A stretch of DNA of 64,000 nt, from positions 16,877 to 80,876 of the forward strand of contig CAJVYQ010000018.1 in assembly GCA_913009825.1 (NCBI GenBank), in the 5' to 3' direction. Shown here one piece after another: positions 46,818 to 56,470 of the stretch. Position 1 is the first letter of the stretch. Every line of letters starts with the position of its first letter. The notes under the pieces were generated by a model, which saw only the letters and a program-made list of their open reading frames with translations, made no database searches and had not been told where the DNA came from. This DNA is from an uncultured Deferribacteres bacterium (GTDB lineage Bacteria > Zhuqueibacterota > JdFR-76 > DREG01). The translations under genes were made by a program, and so were the position numbers.

Positions 46818-48179
46818 ATGAAACGATGGCAATGTACGGTTTGCGGTTATATTCATGAAGGCGATGAACCGCCTGAAGTTTGTCCTATTTGCGATGCCGG
46901 TCCGGATGAATTTGAGTTGATTGAAGAAACACCGGATGAAGTTCAAACTTCATCGGTTCAAAAAATTGTAATTATTGGTAACGGTACGGCAGGAATAGAA
47001 GCCGCCCGGGCTGCCCGCAGCATGGACGACGATGCTGAAATCCACATATTTTCCGGTGAACCACACTCATTTTACTCCAGATTGTTGCTGACAACTTATT
47101 TGGCCGGGGAGAAAAAGGAAAAGGATCTGTTTGCTTTTGGACCCGATTGGTTTGAATCTATCCGCATTGTGCAGCATTTGGGTGAAAATGTAAAAAAAAT
47201 TCTGCGCGCTGAGAAAAAGATTCTTACAGAAAATGAAGTTTACAACTACGACCGGTTAATTCTGTGTACCGGCGCTTTGCCTTTCAATCCGTACATGAAC
47301 GGTCTTCGCCAAAAAGGAGTGTTCACACTTCGTACTCTGGATGATGCGAACTATATCTTGAACTATTTGAAGCAGACGAAACAGGCGATTATTATTGGTG
47401 GCGGAATTCTGGGATTAGAAGCTGCCGCGGCTTTGACGCGAAATAAGATCAAAACGACGGTTTTGGAATTATCCCACACTTTAATGCCCAGGCAATTGGA
47501 TGCGTACGGTTCGGAATTGATGATCAATATTCTTGCCCGCGAGGGAATTGAAGTAAAAAAGGGTGTGGAAATTGTAAAAATTGAGGGTGATGAAACCGTC
47601 ACCGGTCTGCGCAATAAAGACGGTGAAATTCTGCCGGCAGATCTGGTGCTGATTTCCATCGGCATCGTGCCAAATTCCTCACTGGCCGAAGATGCCGGGC
47701 TGGAGGTGAATCGCGGTGTTGTAGTCAATGATCGACTACAAACTTCCGACGATTATATTTTTGCGGCGGGGGACGTCGCTGAGCACAGGAGCAGAATTTA
47801 CGGACATTGGTACGCCAGCGCCGAGCAAGGCAAAATCGCCGGTCAGAATGCCGCCGGTGCGGACGTTGTTTACAACGGAACTGTGCCTTCGTCGATCCTG
47901 AAAGTGACGGAGACAGAACTAACCTCCCTCGGACAATTTAATAAAAAACACAAAGATGATGTTGAACTTATTTCCAAATCTAAGGAAGGGAACGGCTATA
48001 AAAAACTGGTGTTGCGGGAGAACAGAATTATCGGCGCCATTATTTTTGGCAACAACCGGCTTGGCAGCGCCATTGAGATGATGATGAAAAAGGGGATGCA
48101 GCTTAGCGGGGAGATCATTACTTTCATCCAAAACGAAGAGTGGGACGCTCTCATCGGGTATTCAAGGAAGAAAGACTAA
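46818..48179 (+). CDS. Rubredoxin-domain FAD/NAD(P)-dependent oxidoreductase
   Basis: A 453-aa redox enzyme with an N-terminal rubredoxin-like domain (Cys6, Cys9, Cys22, Cys25; WQCTVCGY and CPICDAG) fused to a pyridine nucleotide-disulphide oxidoreductase core. The FAD motif is VIIGNGTAGIEAARAAR (about residues 52-68), the NAD motif IIIGGGILGLEAAAAL (about 194-209), and the C-terminal FAD contact is YIFAAGDVAEH. It resembles NADH-rubredoxin reductases and nitrite-reductase-like flavoproteins. In anaerobes such enzymes feed electrons to oxygen or peroxide detoxification. Electron transfer from FAD to the fused rubredoxin is inference. Confidence 0.9.
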   Translation: MKRWQCTVCGYIHEGDEPPEVCPICDAGPDEFELIEETPDEVQTSSVQKIVIIGNGTAGIEAARAARSMDDDAEIHIFSGEPHSFYSRLLLTTYLAGEKKEKDLFAFGPDWFESIRIVQHLGENVKKILRAEKKILTENEVYNYDRLILCTGALPFNPYMNGLRQKGVFTLRTLDDANYILNYLKQTKQAIIIGGGILGLEAAAALTRNKIKTTVLELSHTLMPRQLDAYGSELMINILAREGIEVKKGVEIVKIEGDETVTGLRNKDGEILPADLVLISIGIVPNSSLAEDAGLEVNRGVVVNDRLQTSDDYIFAAGDVAEHRSRIYGHWYASAEQGKIAGQNAAGADVVYNGTVPSSILKVTETELTSLGQFNKKHKDDVELISKSKEGNGYKKLVLRENRIIGAIIFGNNRLGSAIEMMMKKGMQLSGEIITFIQNEEWDALIGYSRKKD

Positions 48180-48207
48180 TCCTCTGTATTAACAAATTTG
48201 CTGTTGC

Positions 48208-48260
48208 TCAAATTGAGTGATCGTAGGTCGTTTTGCTGAATCGACCTGTATTGTAATTAT
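48208..48260. repeat. Partial family B end, left of the reductase gene
   Basis: CAAATTGAGTGATCGTAGGTCG followed by GCTGAATCGACC resembles, inverted, the right end of the 20648-20764 element. The matching opposite end is not adjacent; a similar end lies at 49413-49442, on the other side of the gene. Confidence 0.5.
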
Positions 48261-48412
48261 TTGCCGACAGATCAATTTTTTTTGATTTTAATCGACTTAG
48301 CAAATATTACCGTTAACTCATTCATGATTTTAGTAAGAAAAACAGGACAACCCAATAAATAATTCCGCTGTAAAACAGGAGTAAAACTCACATTAAAAAG
48401 AAGGGGAAGAAA

Positions 48413-49378
48413 ATGCGTGTGTTTTTAACCGGGGCAACAGGGTTTGTCGGGAAGGAAGTTCTTAAAGAATTATTGACTGCCGGCCATCAGGTCGTTTGTC
48501 TTGTGCGCCCTCAGTCATACCGGAAATTGATGGATGTAAAAGGGGACGTGGAGGTCTGTAAAGGAACCATTTTTCATCTGCCCGCTATTGAGAAGGGGAT
48601 GAAAAATTGTCAGGCGGTCATTCATTTGGTGGGGATCATTCGGCCTTTTTATTGGCGCGGAATCACCTATCAAAAATATCACATTCTCGGTACGCAAAAT
48701 ATTATCACGGCCGCAATCAGAAATAGAATACGGCGTTTTATTCTGATGAGCGCTCTGGGCGTAGAAAAGAAGCCTTTGACCCCGTATCTGAAATCGAAGC
48801 GGAAGATGGAAGAAATGGTGATCAAAAACGGCTTCAATTATACTATCTTTCGTCCCTCGTTAATCTTTGGCACCGGGGATCAATTTATCAATCTGTTCAG
48901 ATCGTTGATGGAAAAGTACTTGCTTTCGTTTGTGCCGATTGTTGGTGATGGAAAGTATCTCTTTCAGCCGGTTTCGGTTGTAGATGTTGCCAGGGCTTTT
49001 GTACGCTCTTTGAACCGTGCAACGGCGTTGGGTAAAATTTATGAGTTAGCCGGCGCCGAAAGAGTGTCCATGAGTGCGTTGATAGACCGCATCGCCTGTT
49101 CTACAGGTAATAAGAAAAAGTTTAAGCTACATATCCCTGTCTGGATGACATATCCGACTGCGCAATTGCTTCATCAGTTCCCCTGGTTTCCTGTAAGCCC
49201 CGAGCAGATAAAAATGCTCACAGGAGGGAATGTTGCACAAAACTGGCAAAAAACGGTGCGGGATTTGGATCTCCAGTTGCTATCGATTTATAAATATCTT
49301 GAAGAATCCGGCTCGGAAAATGAGGCGAAAACAATGGTTTTTAACGTGCGGAAACCGGTTCGGAGCAAAGTGTTTTAA
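48413..49378 (+). CDS. NAD(P)-binding epimerase/NDUFA9-like reductase
   Basis: A 321-aa extended-type short-chain dehydrogenase. The Rossmann motif is FLTGATGFVGKEVLKEL at the N-terminus, followed by IHLVGIIRP, GVEKKPLTPYLKSKRKMEE (the YxxxK active-site pair appears as YLKSK) and FRPSLIFGTGDQF. This combination fits the complex I NDUFA9-like atypical SDRs, which are often not catalytic dehydrogenases in the usual sense. Start supported by AGAAGGGGAAG. It is monocistronic and flanked by family B ends. Confidence 0.8.
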   Translation: MRVFLTGATGFVGKEVLKELLTAGHQVVCLVRPQSYRKLMDVKGDVEVCKGTIFHLPAIEKGMKNCQAVIHLVGIIRPFYWRGITYQKYHILGTQNIITAAIRNRIRRFILMSALGVEKKPLTPYLKSKRKMEEMVIKNGFNYTIFRPSLIFGTGDQFINLFRSLMEKYLLSFVPIVGDGKYLFQPVSVVDVARAFVRSLNRATALGKIYELAGAERVSMSALIDRIACSTGNKKKFKLHIPVWMTYPTAQLLHQFPWFPVSPEQIKMLTGGNVAQNWQKTVRDLDLQLLSIYKYLEESGSENEAKTMVFNVRKPVRSKVF

Positions 49379-49412
49379 TTTGATCCATTATATCCCATGT
49401 GAATGTTGATAC

Positions 49413-49442
49413 CTGAATCGCCCTATAATCGCTCAATTTAGG
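49413..49442. repeat. Family B end, right of the reductase gene
   Basis: CCTGAATCGCCCTATAATCG followed by CTCAATTTAGG; it matches the right end of the 20648 element. The rest of 49379-49809 holds a palindrome-rich stretch (CGCCCCTTCAGGGCT, CCCGGCGCTACGCACCGGG) and AT-rich sequence, with no gene. Confidence 0.55.
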
Positions 49443-49809
49443 TTACAATTTATTTCGCCCCTTCAGGGCTGATAACAGGTCACTGTTATTTCAAATCCCG
49501 GCGCTACGCACCGGGCTGGTATATTTTGCTCTTTCAGAGCATATTCCTGCAAATTTTCATAACCCTGAAAAGGTGAAATACATTAGCCCGGGGCAGTTGG
49601 TTTATATCCCTACAACGTCACTTAAAATTTATAGCATTATAAAGACTCAAATGGCTAAATATCTTTTAGATTTATTCAATTGATACAATCTAAAAAGCAA
49701 AAATTTTACACTTTTTTGGAAAATATCTTTTGAATTTTGACAAAATAAATAACTGACGTTGCAGGGTTACTTGCTATATATATTGCTGATCATTTATTTC
49801 GACAAAAAA

Positions 49810-50181
49810 TCATTTTAATTGAGAAAAACCTTTCATACCTAAATAATAATAAATAATAAAAACAACACTAGCAATAAATGATGAAATTACAATTTTATTA
49901 ACAGTTCTTCCCGTTTTTGTAAATTTCTTTTGAGTCACCACTTCAATATTGTTCAGTTGAATTTCATGATTTTTATCATACTTATCTTTCCCTAGTATTT
50001 TATCTTCTTTTATTTCATATGTGACAAGTTCTATAATTTTTCCATTTTTTGTCTGAATATAAAGATGTTTTTTTAAATTGACTACATTTGGAGACAAAGA
50101 TGGTAATTTTGAATTTGTATAACATCCAGTTAAAAATAAAAAGATAAAAATAAAAAGATAAGATGATCTAAATTTTAACAT
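49810..50181 (-). CDS. Hypothetical lipoprotein with C-terminal membrane segment
   Basis: A 123-aa protein with a lipoprotein signal (FLFLTGC lipobox) and a second hydrophobic segment near the C-terminus (VISSFIASVVFIIYYYLG). Between them is a small beta-rich domain (KKHLYIQTKNGKIIELVTYE and EIQLNNIEVV), similar to small domains that bind or sense surface components, but I do not recognise a family. AGGAG precedes the ATG at 50181; the longer frame upstream overlaps the next gene and has no signal. Very AT-rich, like its two neighbours. Confidence 0.65.
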   Translation of the reverse strand: MLKFRSSYLFIFIFLFLTGCYTNSKLPSLSPNVVNLKKHLYIQTKNGKIIELVTYEIKEDKILGKDKYDKNHEIQLNNIEVVTQKKFTKTGRTVNKIVISSFIASVVFIIYYYLGMKGFSQLK

Positions 50182-50206
50182 AGTAAACTCCTGAATCGAA
50201 TAATTA

Positions 50207-51664
50207 TTAATCACCATGTGACGTATCTATTACCCATAATGCGCCATAATTACCAAATCTTGGATAACCAAATGTAAATTCCATCCATCCATGGCTAAGA
50301 GATTCATATGACGGCATTTGAGGAGCTGGTGCTATTACAATTATTGGATCACAACAATCTCCAAGCCTACCTACATAACCAAGCCAATGTTTGCTTATAG
50401 AACCCAAAGGATAGCAATGATATTCATAGGTATAGTCACTATCAGGACATTTAATATAGGTTTGTTTTGTTACTTCACCTAATTTCTCTAAATTGTCATA
50501 AGTAAAATATAAATCATACCCAGGAGACTCATAGTCTACTCTATCTTGATAATCAATACCAACTTCAGACCTTTTATAAACTTTGGCATAACGATTATAT
50601 GAAGCATGGGAATTTGCTGAAATCCAAACATGTATATGTGTTTCAGATGGTTCAAAAATAGGATTGTACCGTATCCCAGTATAAGTTGGAGCATTTGTTG
50701 CACTCCACCAGCACTCATTTGCACTATATGTGATTCCGCCTTCATGACAATAAAAATTAACAGAAAAAGGAATAAATTCTCCAGATGAGTTTTTATTCAA
50801 CGCAATAGTTATATGTTCCCAATCACTCTCATGCCATGTTTCAGCAATTCCATCTAATTGTTCTCGGAGATCATTCATTCCAAAGTAATACCAATATTGA
50901 ATATAATAATAATTTTCATCTTTATATACATGATAGTAAAGAGGTCTTTGTCCCTGAGGAGCTCCTAAATATCTTTTACTGTCACTAAGATCAAGATTAT
51001 ACATACCTGAGCTTACACTTCCATATCCATATGTATCCCAATACCAACAGTCCCATTTATGTAAAGCATTAGAACCTCCTGATATTTGTTCATTATGAAT
51101 TTGGCTGCCTAAATCATTATAAACTTTTAATGTAAAAGATCCATCAGATAACAAGTTGTCAAAATTTTGTAAACCTTGTTGTAAATCATAAGAGTTTTTA
51201 TGTAAAACAGGCTTGAATTTTTCAGCAATTTCAGTTTCAATTCCATCATCTATGATATCTTTATCTAAATCAAATATAACATCAAAATCCGGATCAATAT
51301 CATAAGAAACATTGCTGTAAGTATTATAAGAAGAAATCACAGTATATCTACCATCTATAATGCTAGCCCAAATATGATGCCCTTCTTCGTATCCTTCATA
51401 ATAAACGATAGTAGATAAATACACATAACCAGAACTATTCGTTGTTCCATAAACAGTGTCGTAACCATCTCCTTCTGTGCCATAAATCTCAACATTAAAC
51501 CTTACTTGAACACCGCTTATTGGATTCCCATTTGGATCAGACACTGAAAAAAATGCAGAAAATTCTCGCCATCCATTTTCACCGCCCCCGGGCGGAGCCG
51601 CTAATAATGTTATAAAATAACCAATTATAAACAGAATTCCCATATATTTTATTACTTTACTCAT
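50207..51664 (-). CDS. Secreted Vps62-like protein
   Basis: A 485-aa exported protein with a signal peptide (KYMGILFIIGYFITLLAA). Residues about 30-130 form an Ig-like domain (FSVSDPNGNPISGVQVRFNV). The rest contains YYYIQYWYYFGMND and WHESDWEHITIALN, the pattern that I know from Vps62-fold proteins, eukaryotic and bacterial, of unclear role. Two Cys near the end (GRLGDCCDP) are adjacent. AAGGAG lies before the ATG. It is AT-rich, and its neighbours are secreted as well. Function unknown. Confidence 0.65.
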   Translation of the reverse strand: MSKVIKYMGILFIIGYFITLLAAPPGGGENGWREFSAFFSVSDPNGNPISGVQVRFNVEIYGTEGDGYDTVYGTTNSSGYVYLSTIVYYEGYEEGHHIWASIIDGRYTVISSYNTYSNVSYDIDPDFDVIFDLDKDIIDDGIETEIAEKFKPVLHKNSYDLQQGLQNFDNLLSDGSFTLKVYNDLGSQIHNEQISGGSNALHKWDCWYWDTYGYGSVSSGMYNLDLSDSKRYLGAPQGQRPLYYHVYKDENYYYIQYWYYFGMNDLREQLDGIAETWHESDWEHITIALNKNSSGEFIPFSVNFYCHEGGITYSANECWWSATNAPTYTGIRYNPIFEPSETHIHVWISANSHASYNRYAKVYKRSEVGIDYQDRVDYESPGYDLYFTYDNLEKLGEVTKQTYIKCPDSDYTYEYHCYPLGSISKHWLGYVGRLGDCCDPIIVIAPAPQMPSYESLSHGWMEFTFGYPRFGNYGALWVIDTSHGD

Positions 51665-51719
51665 AATAATCTCCTTAGTATTAATGTGATTTATTGATGA
51701 AAAATAATATTATGTTAAT

Positions 51720-52976
51720 TTACTGCAAAAAAATCATTTTCCTGGTTGAGGAAAAATCACCTGCTTTCAATTTATAATAGTATAATCCGCTACTAACTCG
51801 ATTGCCTGAATGATTTATACCATTCCAAACAACTTTATAATTACCTGATTTTTGATAAATATTAACTAAAGTATTAACGATTTCCCCATTTGTGTTATAA
51901 ATAGTAAGTATGACATCATTGTCCTTCGGAATTGAGTAGGTAATCGTAGTTGTAGGATTAAAAGGATTGGGATAGTTTTGTGACAATGCATAACGTTCTG
52001 GAACAATATTTGAGGCCAATGAGATGATTTTAGGCGGTAACTTTTTCAGCATCTTAACCAGGTTGTCATAATAATAATCTTTACTTTCTTCCTGGGCTTT
52101 TTGAGCATTTTTTAGACCCTTGCTCTCAATAAGCGCACAGGTAAAATTTATTTCCTGTAATGATTTAAAATAAAAAGGTCCTTGTGAGACCATTATTCGA
52201 TAATCACCACTAATGGTCGGATAATTCTTTAAAGAAGTTTGAATATATTGTGATCTTTCTTGATCTGTAGATGGATCATCTTCAACATTCCACCAATTAA
52301 ATGTGAAAGTATTATTGTCACCCAAAGGTTGTAATCCAACAATATTAGACTTTTCAACCGTTAAATTTTTATCATATAAATAGATGAGATTTTCAGATTG
52401 CCCAGCCAAATCATCATCATTTGTGGGAAAGTTTGTCTCATTTGGTACATCGGCATCAAGTTTTAATCCAAAAGAAAAATTATCAAGATCATAAGAATTT
52501 AAATTCCTAATTGAAAAAAAGAGAATCGCCCAATCTCGATTCTTCTCATAATGAATTTCTTGTTTAATTTCCAGCCCTAAAGGTTGATGTGCTTCATACT
52601 GTCTATCGTCCCTGAAAACTGTTGTATATATCCCTTTGTTTTTGTTATTGTTTTCGCTTGATTCAAATTGAACTTTTTGAAAAGGATACCATTCTTTAAT
52701 ACCTTTTCCTACATCAGCATCAGAAACCAAATTTTTGTCGTTTATTGTACCGTTAGCCCAAACGCTCAATTCAAAATAATAATTAGCAAACCTGGATTCA
52801 TTTTTTGCGGTTGCTAAACTATCCAAATCTTTATGCGGGCCGATTCTTATGGAGCCATAATTATTTGGAGTAATATCCAAACCGCCTATCCTAAGAAATT
52901 CTTCTTGTGAATAAGAAACGGTATGGAATATTAAAAGAAAAAATATTGATAATAATTTTGTTAAATTTCTAAACAT
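51720..52976 (-). CDS. Secreted protein with T9SS sorting domain
   Basis: A 418-aa exported protein: signal peptide (LTKLLSIFFLLIFHTVSYSQ), a beta-sandwich body of about 300 residues with no family that I recognise, and a C-terminal Por sorting domain with YALSQNYPNPFNPTTTI and the ending SGLYYYKLKAGDFSSTRKMI. It is thus exported by the Sec route and then through the type IX system to the surface. The ATG at 52976 follows GGAGG by five bases and is preferred over a TTG four codons upstream. It lies just beyond the last attC site of the integron array, same strand. Confidence 0.8.
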   Translation of the reverse strand: MFRNLTKLLSIFFLLIFHTVSYSQEEFLRIGGLDITPNNYGSIRIGPHKDLDSLATAKNESRFANYYFELSVWANGTINDKNLVSDADVGKGIKEWYPFQKVQFESSENNNKNKGIYTTVFRDDRQYEAHQPLGLEIKQEIHYEKNRDWAILFFSIRNLNSYDLDNFSFGLKLDADVPNETNFPTNDDDLAGQSENLIYLYDKNLTVEKSNIVGLQPLGDNNTFTFNWWNVEDDPSTDQERSQYIQTSLKNYPTISGDYRIMVSQGPFYFKSLQEINFTCALIESKGLKNAQKAQEESKDYYYDNLVKMLKKLPPKIISLASNIVPERYALSQNYPNPFNPTTTITYSIPKDNDVILTIYNTNGEIVNTLVNIYQKSGNYKVVWNGINHSGNRVSSGLYYYKLKAGDFSSTRKMIFLQ

Positions 52977-53125
52977 TTGAACCTCCAATATTAAATTAAT
53001 TGAACATTTGAAAAAGAGATTAATTTCTTTACTGAAATATTTTAATTATTCCCAATTATGGCGGGGATTTGTTTAAAATTAATAGCATATCAAGGAAAAT
53101 CATATTTACACTTTATGTTTAAAAC

Positions 53126-53252
53126 TATAACACTTAACTAAGCTGACGAAACCGGGAACTAAACTATGAAATGAGACAAAACCCGAACCAAATCCACAAA
53201 AAATTCCAAATCGCAGTCCGCTGTTTCGTTCGGCTTAAGTTAATTGTTATAC
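53126..53252 (-). other. attC recombination site 1
   Basis: On the minus strand it reads GTATAACAATTAACTTAAGC ... GCTTAGTTAAGTGTTATAG, with arms that pair over about 25 bases with unpaired extra bases. The TAACAA start and GTTA end are the layout of integron attC sites. Belongs to the gene-less cassette to its right, and is the leftmost (array-distal) site seen. Confidence 0.8.
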
Positions 53253-53805
53253 AAACCCAAAACCCGCATACGAAAAAACAAGCCGGCAAATTGTTAATCA
53301 GCCTCCATTTTCGCACTGAAATAAATGCGGGATGATAAACCCACAAAAAAATGCCTCTCTGCTTTTGCCGCACGTTTTAACCGGAACAAACTACAGGCGG
53401 AAATACCGGCTGCGGACGAGCGCGCAACGATTCCGAATTAAATACGCTTCCTCTTTATTTGCAATGCCTCCAATTCCCGTAACACATGGCAAAAAGCACC
53501 ATCGGCATACGAAAAATTGAGCCCCCGGCCCAAAAATCACCGGCAAACTAAAATCGAACCGGCTGCGTTGCCGAAACATCCGGTCATAATCAGGTTCGCC
53601 GGCTGCACGGAATTATGGAATACAAAATGACTATTGCGTAACAAAAGACGCGGACGAGAAAACTCCGCTTACAGATGGTACTTCCGTAAATGAGCCAAAC
53701 CAACATGAAAACGGAAGATCAGCCTGTTTTTAACCTGGACGGTAATTTGTAAAAAAACAAGCCGGGAAAGAACAGAGCTATTTCATTTAAACCCAAAATT
53801 AGTTT
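53126..53805 (-). mobile_element. Gene-less integron cassette, copy 1
   Basis: A unit of 680 bp: non-coding body plus attC 1. Its body (CCCGCATACGAAAA ... GGACGGTAATTTG) matches copies 2-5. A 62-codon frame that is open in some copies is broken here by a one-base loss near 53652. No ribosome binding site and no conserved protein were seen. Confidence 0.75.
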
Positions 53806-53933
53806 GTATAACGCTTAACTAAGTTGACGAAACCGGGAACTAAACTATAAAATGAGACAAAACCCTAACCAAACACACAAAAAATTCCAAATTGCAGTCC
53901 GCTGTTTCGTTCGGCTTAAGTTAATTGTTATAC
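53806..53933 (-). other. attC recombination site 2
   Basis: On the minus strand it runs from GTATAACAATTAACTTAAGC to GTTAAGCGTTATAC. Almost identical to sites 1, 4, 6, 7 and 10. Confidence 0.85.
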
Positions 53934-54491
53934 AAACCCAAAACCCGCATACGAAAAAACAAGCCGGCAAATTGTTAATCAGCTTCCGTTTTCGCACTGA
54001 AATAAATGCGGGATGATAAACCCACAAAAAAAATGCCTCTCTGCTTTTGTTGCACGTTTTAACCGGAACAAACCACCGGCGGAAATACCGGCTGCGGACG
54101 AGCGCGCAACAACCCCGAATTAAATACGTCTCCTCTTTATTTCCAATGCCTCCAATTCCCGTAACACATGGCAAAAAGCACCACCGGCATACGAAAAATT
54201 GAACCACCGGCACAAAAATCACCGGCAAACTAAAATCGAACCGGCTGCGTTGCCGAAACACATCCGGTCTGAATCAGGTTCGCCGGCTGCACGGAACTAT
54301 GGAATACAAACTGCCTATTGCGTAACAAAAGACAGCGGACGAGAAAACTCCGCTTACGGATGGTACTTCCGTAAATGAGCCAAACCAACATGCAAACGGA
54401 AGATCAGCCTGTTTTTAACCTGGACGGTAATTTGTAAAAAAGCAAGCCGAAAAAAAAACGCAGCTATTTCATTTATACCCAAAATTAGGTT
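53806..54491 (-). mobile_element. Gene-less integron cassette, copy 2
   Basis: A 686-bp unit, same body as copy 1 with scattered substitutions and small indels. A 138-codon frame runs through the attC in this copy only, so it is unlikely to be a gene. Confidence 0.75.
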
Positions 54492-54594
54492 GTATAACGG
54501 CCTGCGCATCACCAGATTTGCCACGCATCAAAAAACTTTCAAAATGCCGATTCATCGTCCGCGTGGCAAATTCTGGTGCATGCGCTTGTTATGT
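54492..54594 (-). other. attC recombination site 3
   Basis: A distinct, shorter attC. The arms GCGCATGCACCAGAATTTGC and GCAAATCTGGTGATGCGC pair with one or two unpaired bases. R boxes: ACATAAC and GTTATAC. It begins nine bases after the stop codon of the metallopeptidase-like lipoprotein gene, the expected position for its cassette. Confidence 0.85.
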
Positions 54595-54603
54595 GCCTAC
54601 AGA

Positions 54604-55362
54604 CTATTTACTTTTTACAAGTTCTAACCACTTTGACCAGGATGTTTCAATATCTTCATTGTATATTTTTGAATATTCTGTTTTAATCTTGCTCAGGGAA
54701 CATGTCCAATCACATACTTTGATAAAATTGTAGAACTTATCATAGCCATAATTTTCTAATATATATTTTACAAATGATCCAGAAATAGGATAGGTTATAT
54801 TTGGGTTATATTTGAAAAATTGATCCATTATCAACAATGAATCAAGTGGTGGAATTTGACCATTGGTTTCATATGTTTTACTTAAATCATCAATAGATTT
54901 TCCACCCCATTTTGGAATAAAGTCATTTTCTAATGGATTAACCTGATGAGCAACGGCAATGCCTTCAGTAAATAATTTTGGTGGATCGCCAACATATTCG
55001 CTGACTAATACATGAACTATTTCATGATTATCGGTGGGCCAGATTGTATGTAAACTATTTCCCCAAGCAACCGCATTACCCTTATCCTTTGTTAAAAGGT
55101 ACTTTTGATTTGTATCCTGATATTTATAATAATCTATCTTCTTTGTTGGTTCAATACTTAGTTTTTTTGAGAGCCAATCAAAATAGGTTTCCTCCCAATC
55201 TGTATTTACACTATCATTTTTTGACATATGATAGATAAGATGCTCTGTAGATATTTTTTTATTTAAAGCATCGTTAATTTTTGAATAATCAAGTTGAGAA
55301 GAATGAAAAGCACAACTTTGTATGATTATGACTGTAAAAAAAATGATTGAAATATACTTCAT
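54604..55362 (-). CDS. Cassette-borne lipoprotein with HExxH metallopeptidase motif
   Basis: A 252-aa lipoprotein (signal ISIIFFTVIIIQSC, Cys about 17). The motif NHEIVHVLVSEYVGD gives HEIVH, and LFTEGIAVAHQ about 20 residues later supplies the third ligand Glu, an arrangement seen in the peptidase MA (gluzincin) families. A zinc protease or a non-catalytic relative is likely; the substrate is unknown. AAGGAG lies 8 bases upstream of the ATG. The gene fills a 905-bp cassette bounded by attC 4 upstream and attC 3 downstream. AT-rich composition sets it apart from the core genes. Confidence 0.75.
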   Translation of the reverse strand: MKYISIIFFTVIIIQSCAFHSSQLDYSKINDALNKKISTEHLIYHMSKNDSVNTDWEETYFDWLSKKLSIEPTKKIDYYKYQDTNQKYLLTKDKGNAVAWGNSLHTIWPTDNHEIVHVLVSEYVGDPPKLFTEGIAVAHQVNPLENDFIPKWGGKSIDDLSKTYETNGQIPPLDSLLIMDQFFKYNPNITYPISGSFVKYILENYGYDKFYNFIKVCDWTCSLSKIKTEYSKIYNEDIETSWSKWLELVKSK

Positions 55363-55396
55363 ATTTTTGCTCCTTAATTATCCCAAATATTTGAGC

Positions 55397-55524
55397 ACAT
55401 AACGCTTAACTAAGCTGACGAAACCGGGAACTAAACCACAAAATAAGACAAAGCCCGAACCAAATCCACAAAAAATTCCAAATTGCAGTCCGCTGTTTCG
55501 TTCGGCTTAAGTTAATTGTTATAC
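55397..55524 (-). other. attC recombination site 4
   Basis: Same sequence type as sites 1, 2, 6, 7 and 10. The R' core on the minus strand is GTTATGT. It ends the gene-less cassette copy 3 and precedes the metallopeptidase-like gene. Confidence 0.85.
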
Positions 55525-56075
55525 AAACCCAAAACCCGCATACGAAAAAACAAGCCGGCAAATTGTTAATCAGCCTCCGTTTTCGCACTGAAATCAATGC
55601 GGGATGATAAACTCACAAAAAAATGCCTCTCTGATTTTGCTGCACGTTTTAACCGGAACAAACCACCGGCGGAAATGCCGGCTGCGCACGAGCGCGCAAC
55701 TTACCAAAATGAATTCCGGCTCTTTTCACCGCCCCGGCCTCCGGTTCCCGTAAAACGTTTTAAAATGCACACCGGCATACGAAAAATTTAGCACCGGATA
55801 AAAAATAAGCGGCAAATTAAAATTGAATCGGCTGCGTTGCCGAAACATCCGGTCTTAATCAGGCTTGCCGGCTGCACGGAACTATGATATACAAACCGGC
55901 TATTGCGTAACAAAAGACGGTGGACGAGAAAACTCCGCTTACAGATGTAACTTCCGCAAATGAGCCAAACCAACATGCAAACGGAAGATCAGCCTGTTTT
56001 TAACCTGGACGGTAATTTGTAAAAAATCAAGCCGGAAAAGAACGGGACTGTTTCATTTAATCGTAAAATTAGTTT
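55397..56075 (-). mobile_element. Gene-less integron cassette, copy 3
   Basis: A 679-bp unit, same body as the other copies. A minus-strand frame at 55788-55976 is open here and in copy 5, but it is broken in copy 1 and has no visible ribosome binding site. Confidence 0.75.
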
Positions 56076-56206
56076 GTATAACGTCTAGTTTCACTTGCGC
56101 AAGGTTAATACAATCAATAGTTTAATTAACGCACTGATCTTCAAATACAAGAAATATATCAAGAAAAGCAATCAGCCCTTGCGTCAAGTGCAAACTTTTG
56201 TTAGCG
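56076..56206 (-). other. attC recombination site 5
   Basis: A third sequence type. The arms AAGTTTGCACTTGACGCAAG and CTTGCGCAAGTGAAACTAG pair with an unpaired base. The R'' side reads CGCTAAC and the R' side GTTATAC. It ends the cassette of the 119-aa gene. Confidence 0.8.
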
Positions 56207-56470
56207 CAACGGACTACAAAAAACGCACCAAATGCTAACTACCCACCGAACTAATTTTTTATACAATAAATGCTTCTTTCCTTTTTCTTTTTTTCAGGCT
56301 CTATTCTTCTGTTTCATTGCTTCAGTTGATAGGATTGGTATCGGGAATGGAGGGGAAAATACTTTCACTTTCCCACCTTCAATATCCCAAAACACAAGAC
56401 TTCAATTTACATTTTTTCGTTTACTTGCTCGGCTTCCTTGCAACGATTTGTTAGTTTTTTCCGTGTACCT

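Noticed and set aside
53845..54261. A 138-codon minus-strand frame reading through attC 2
   Set aside because: It is open in only one of the gene-less cassette copies and crosses the recombination site; no ribosome binding site.
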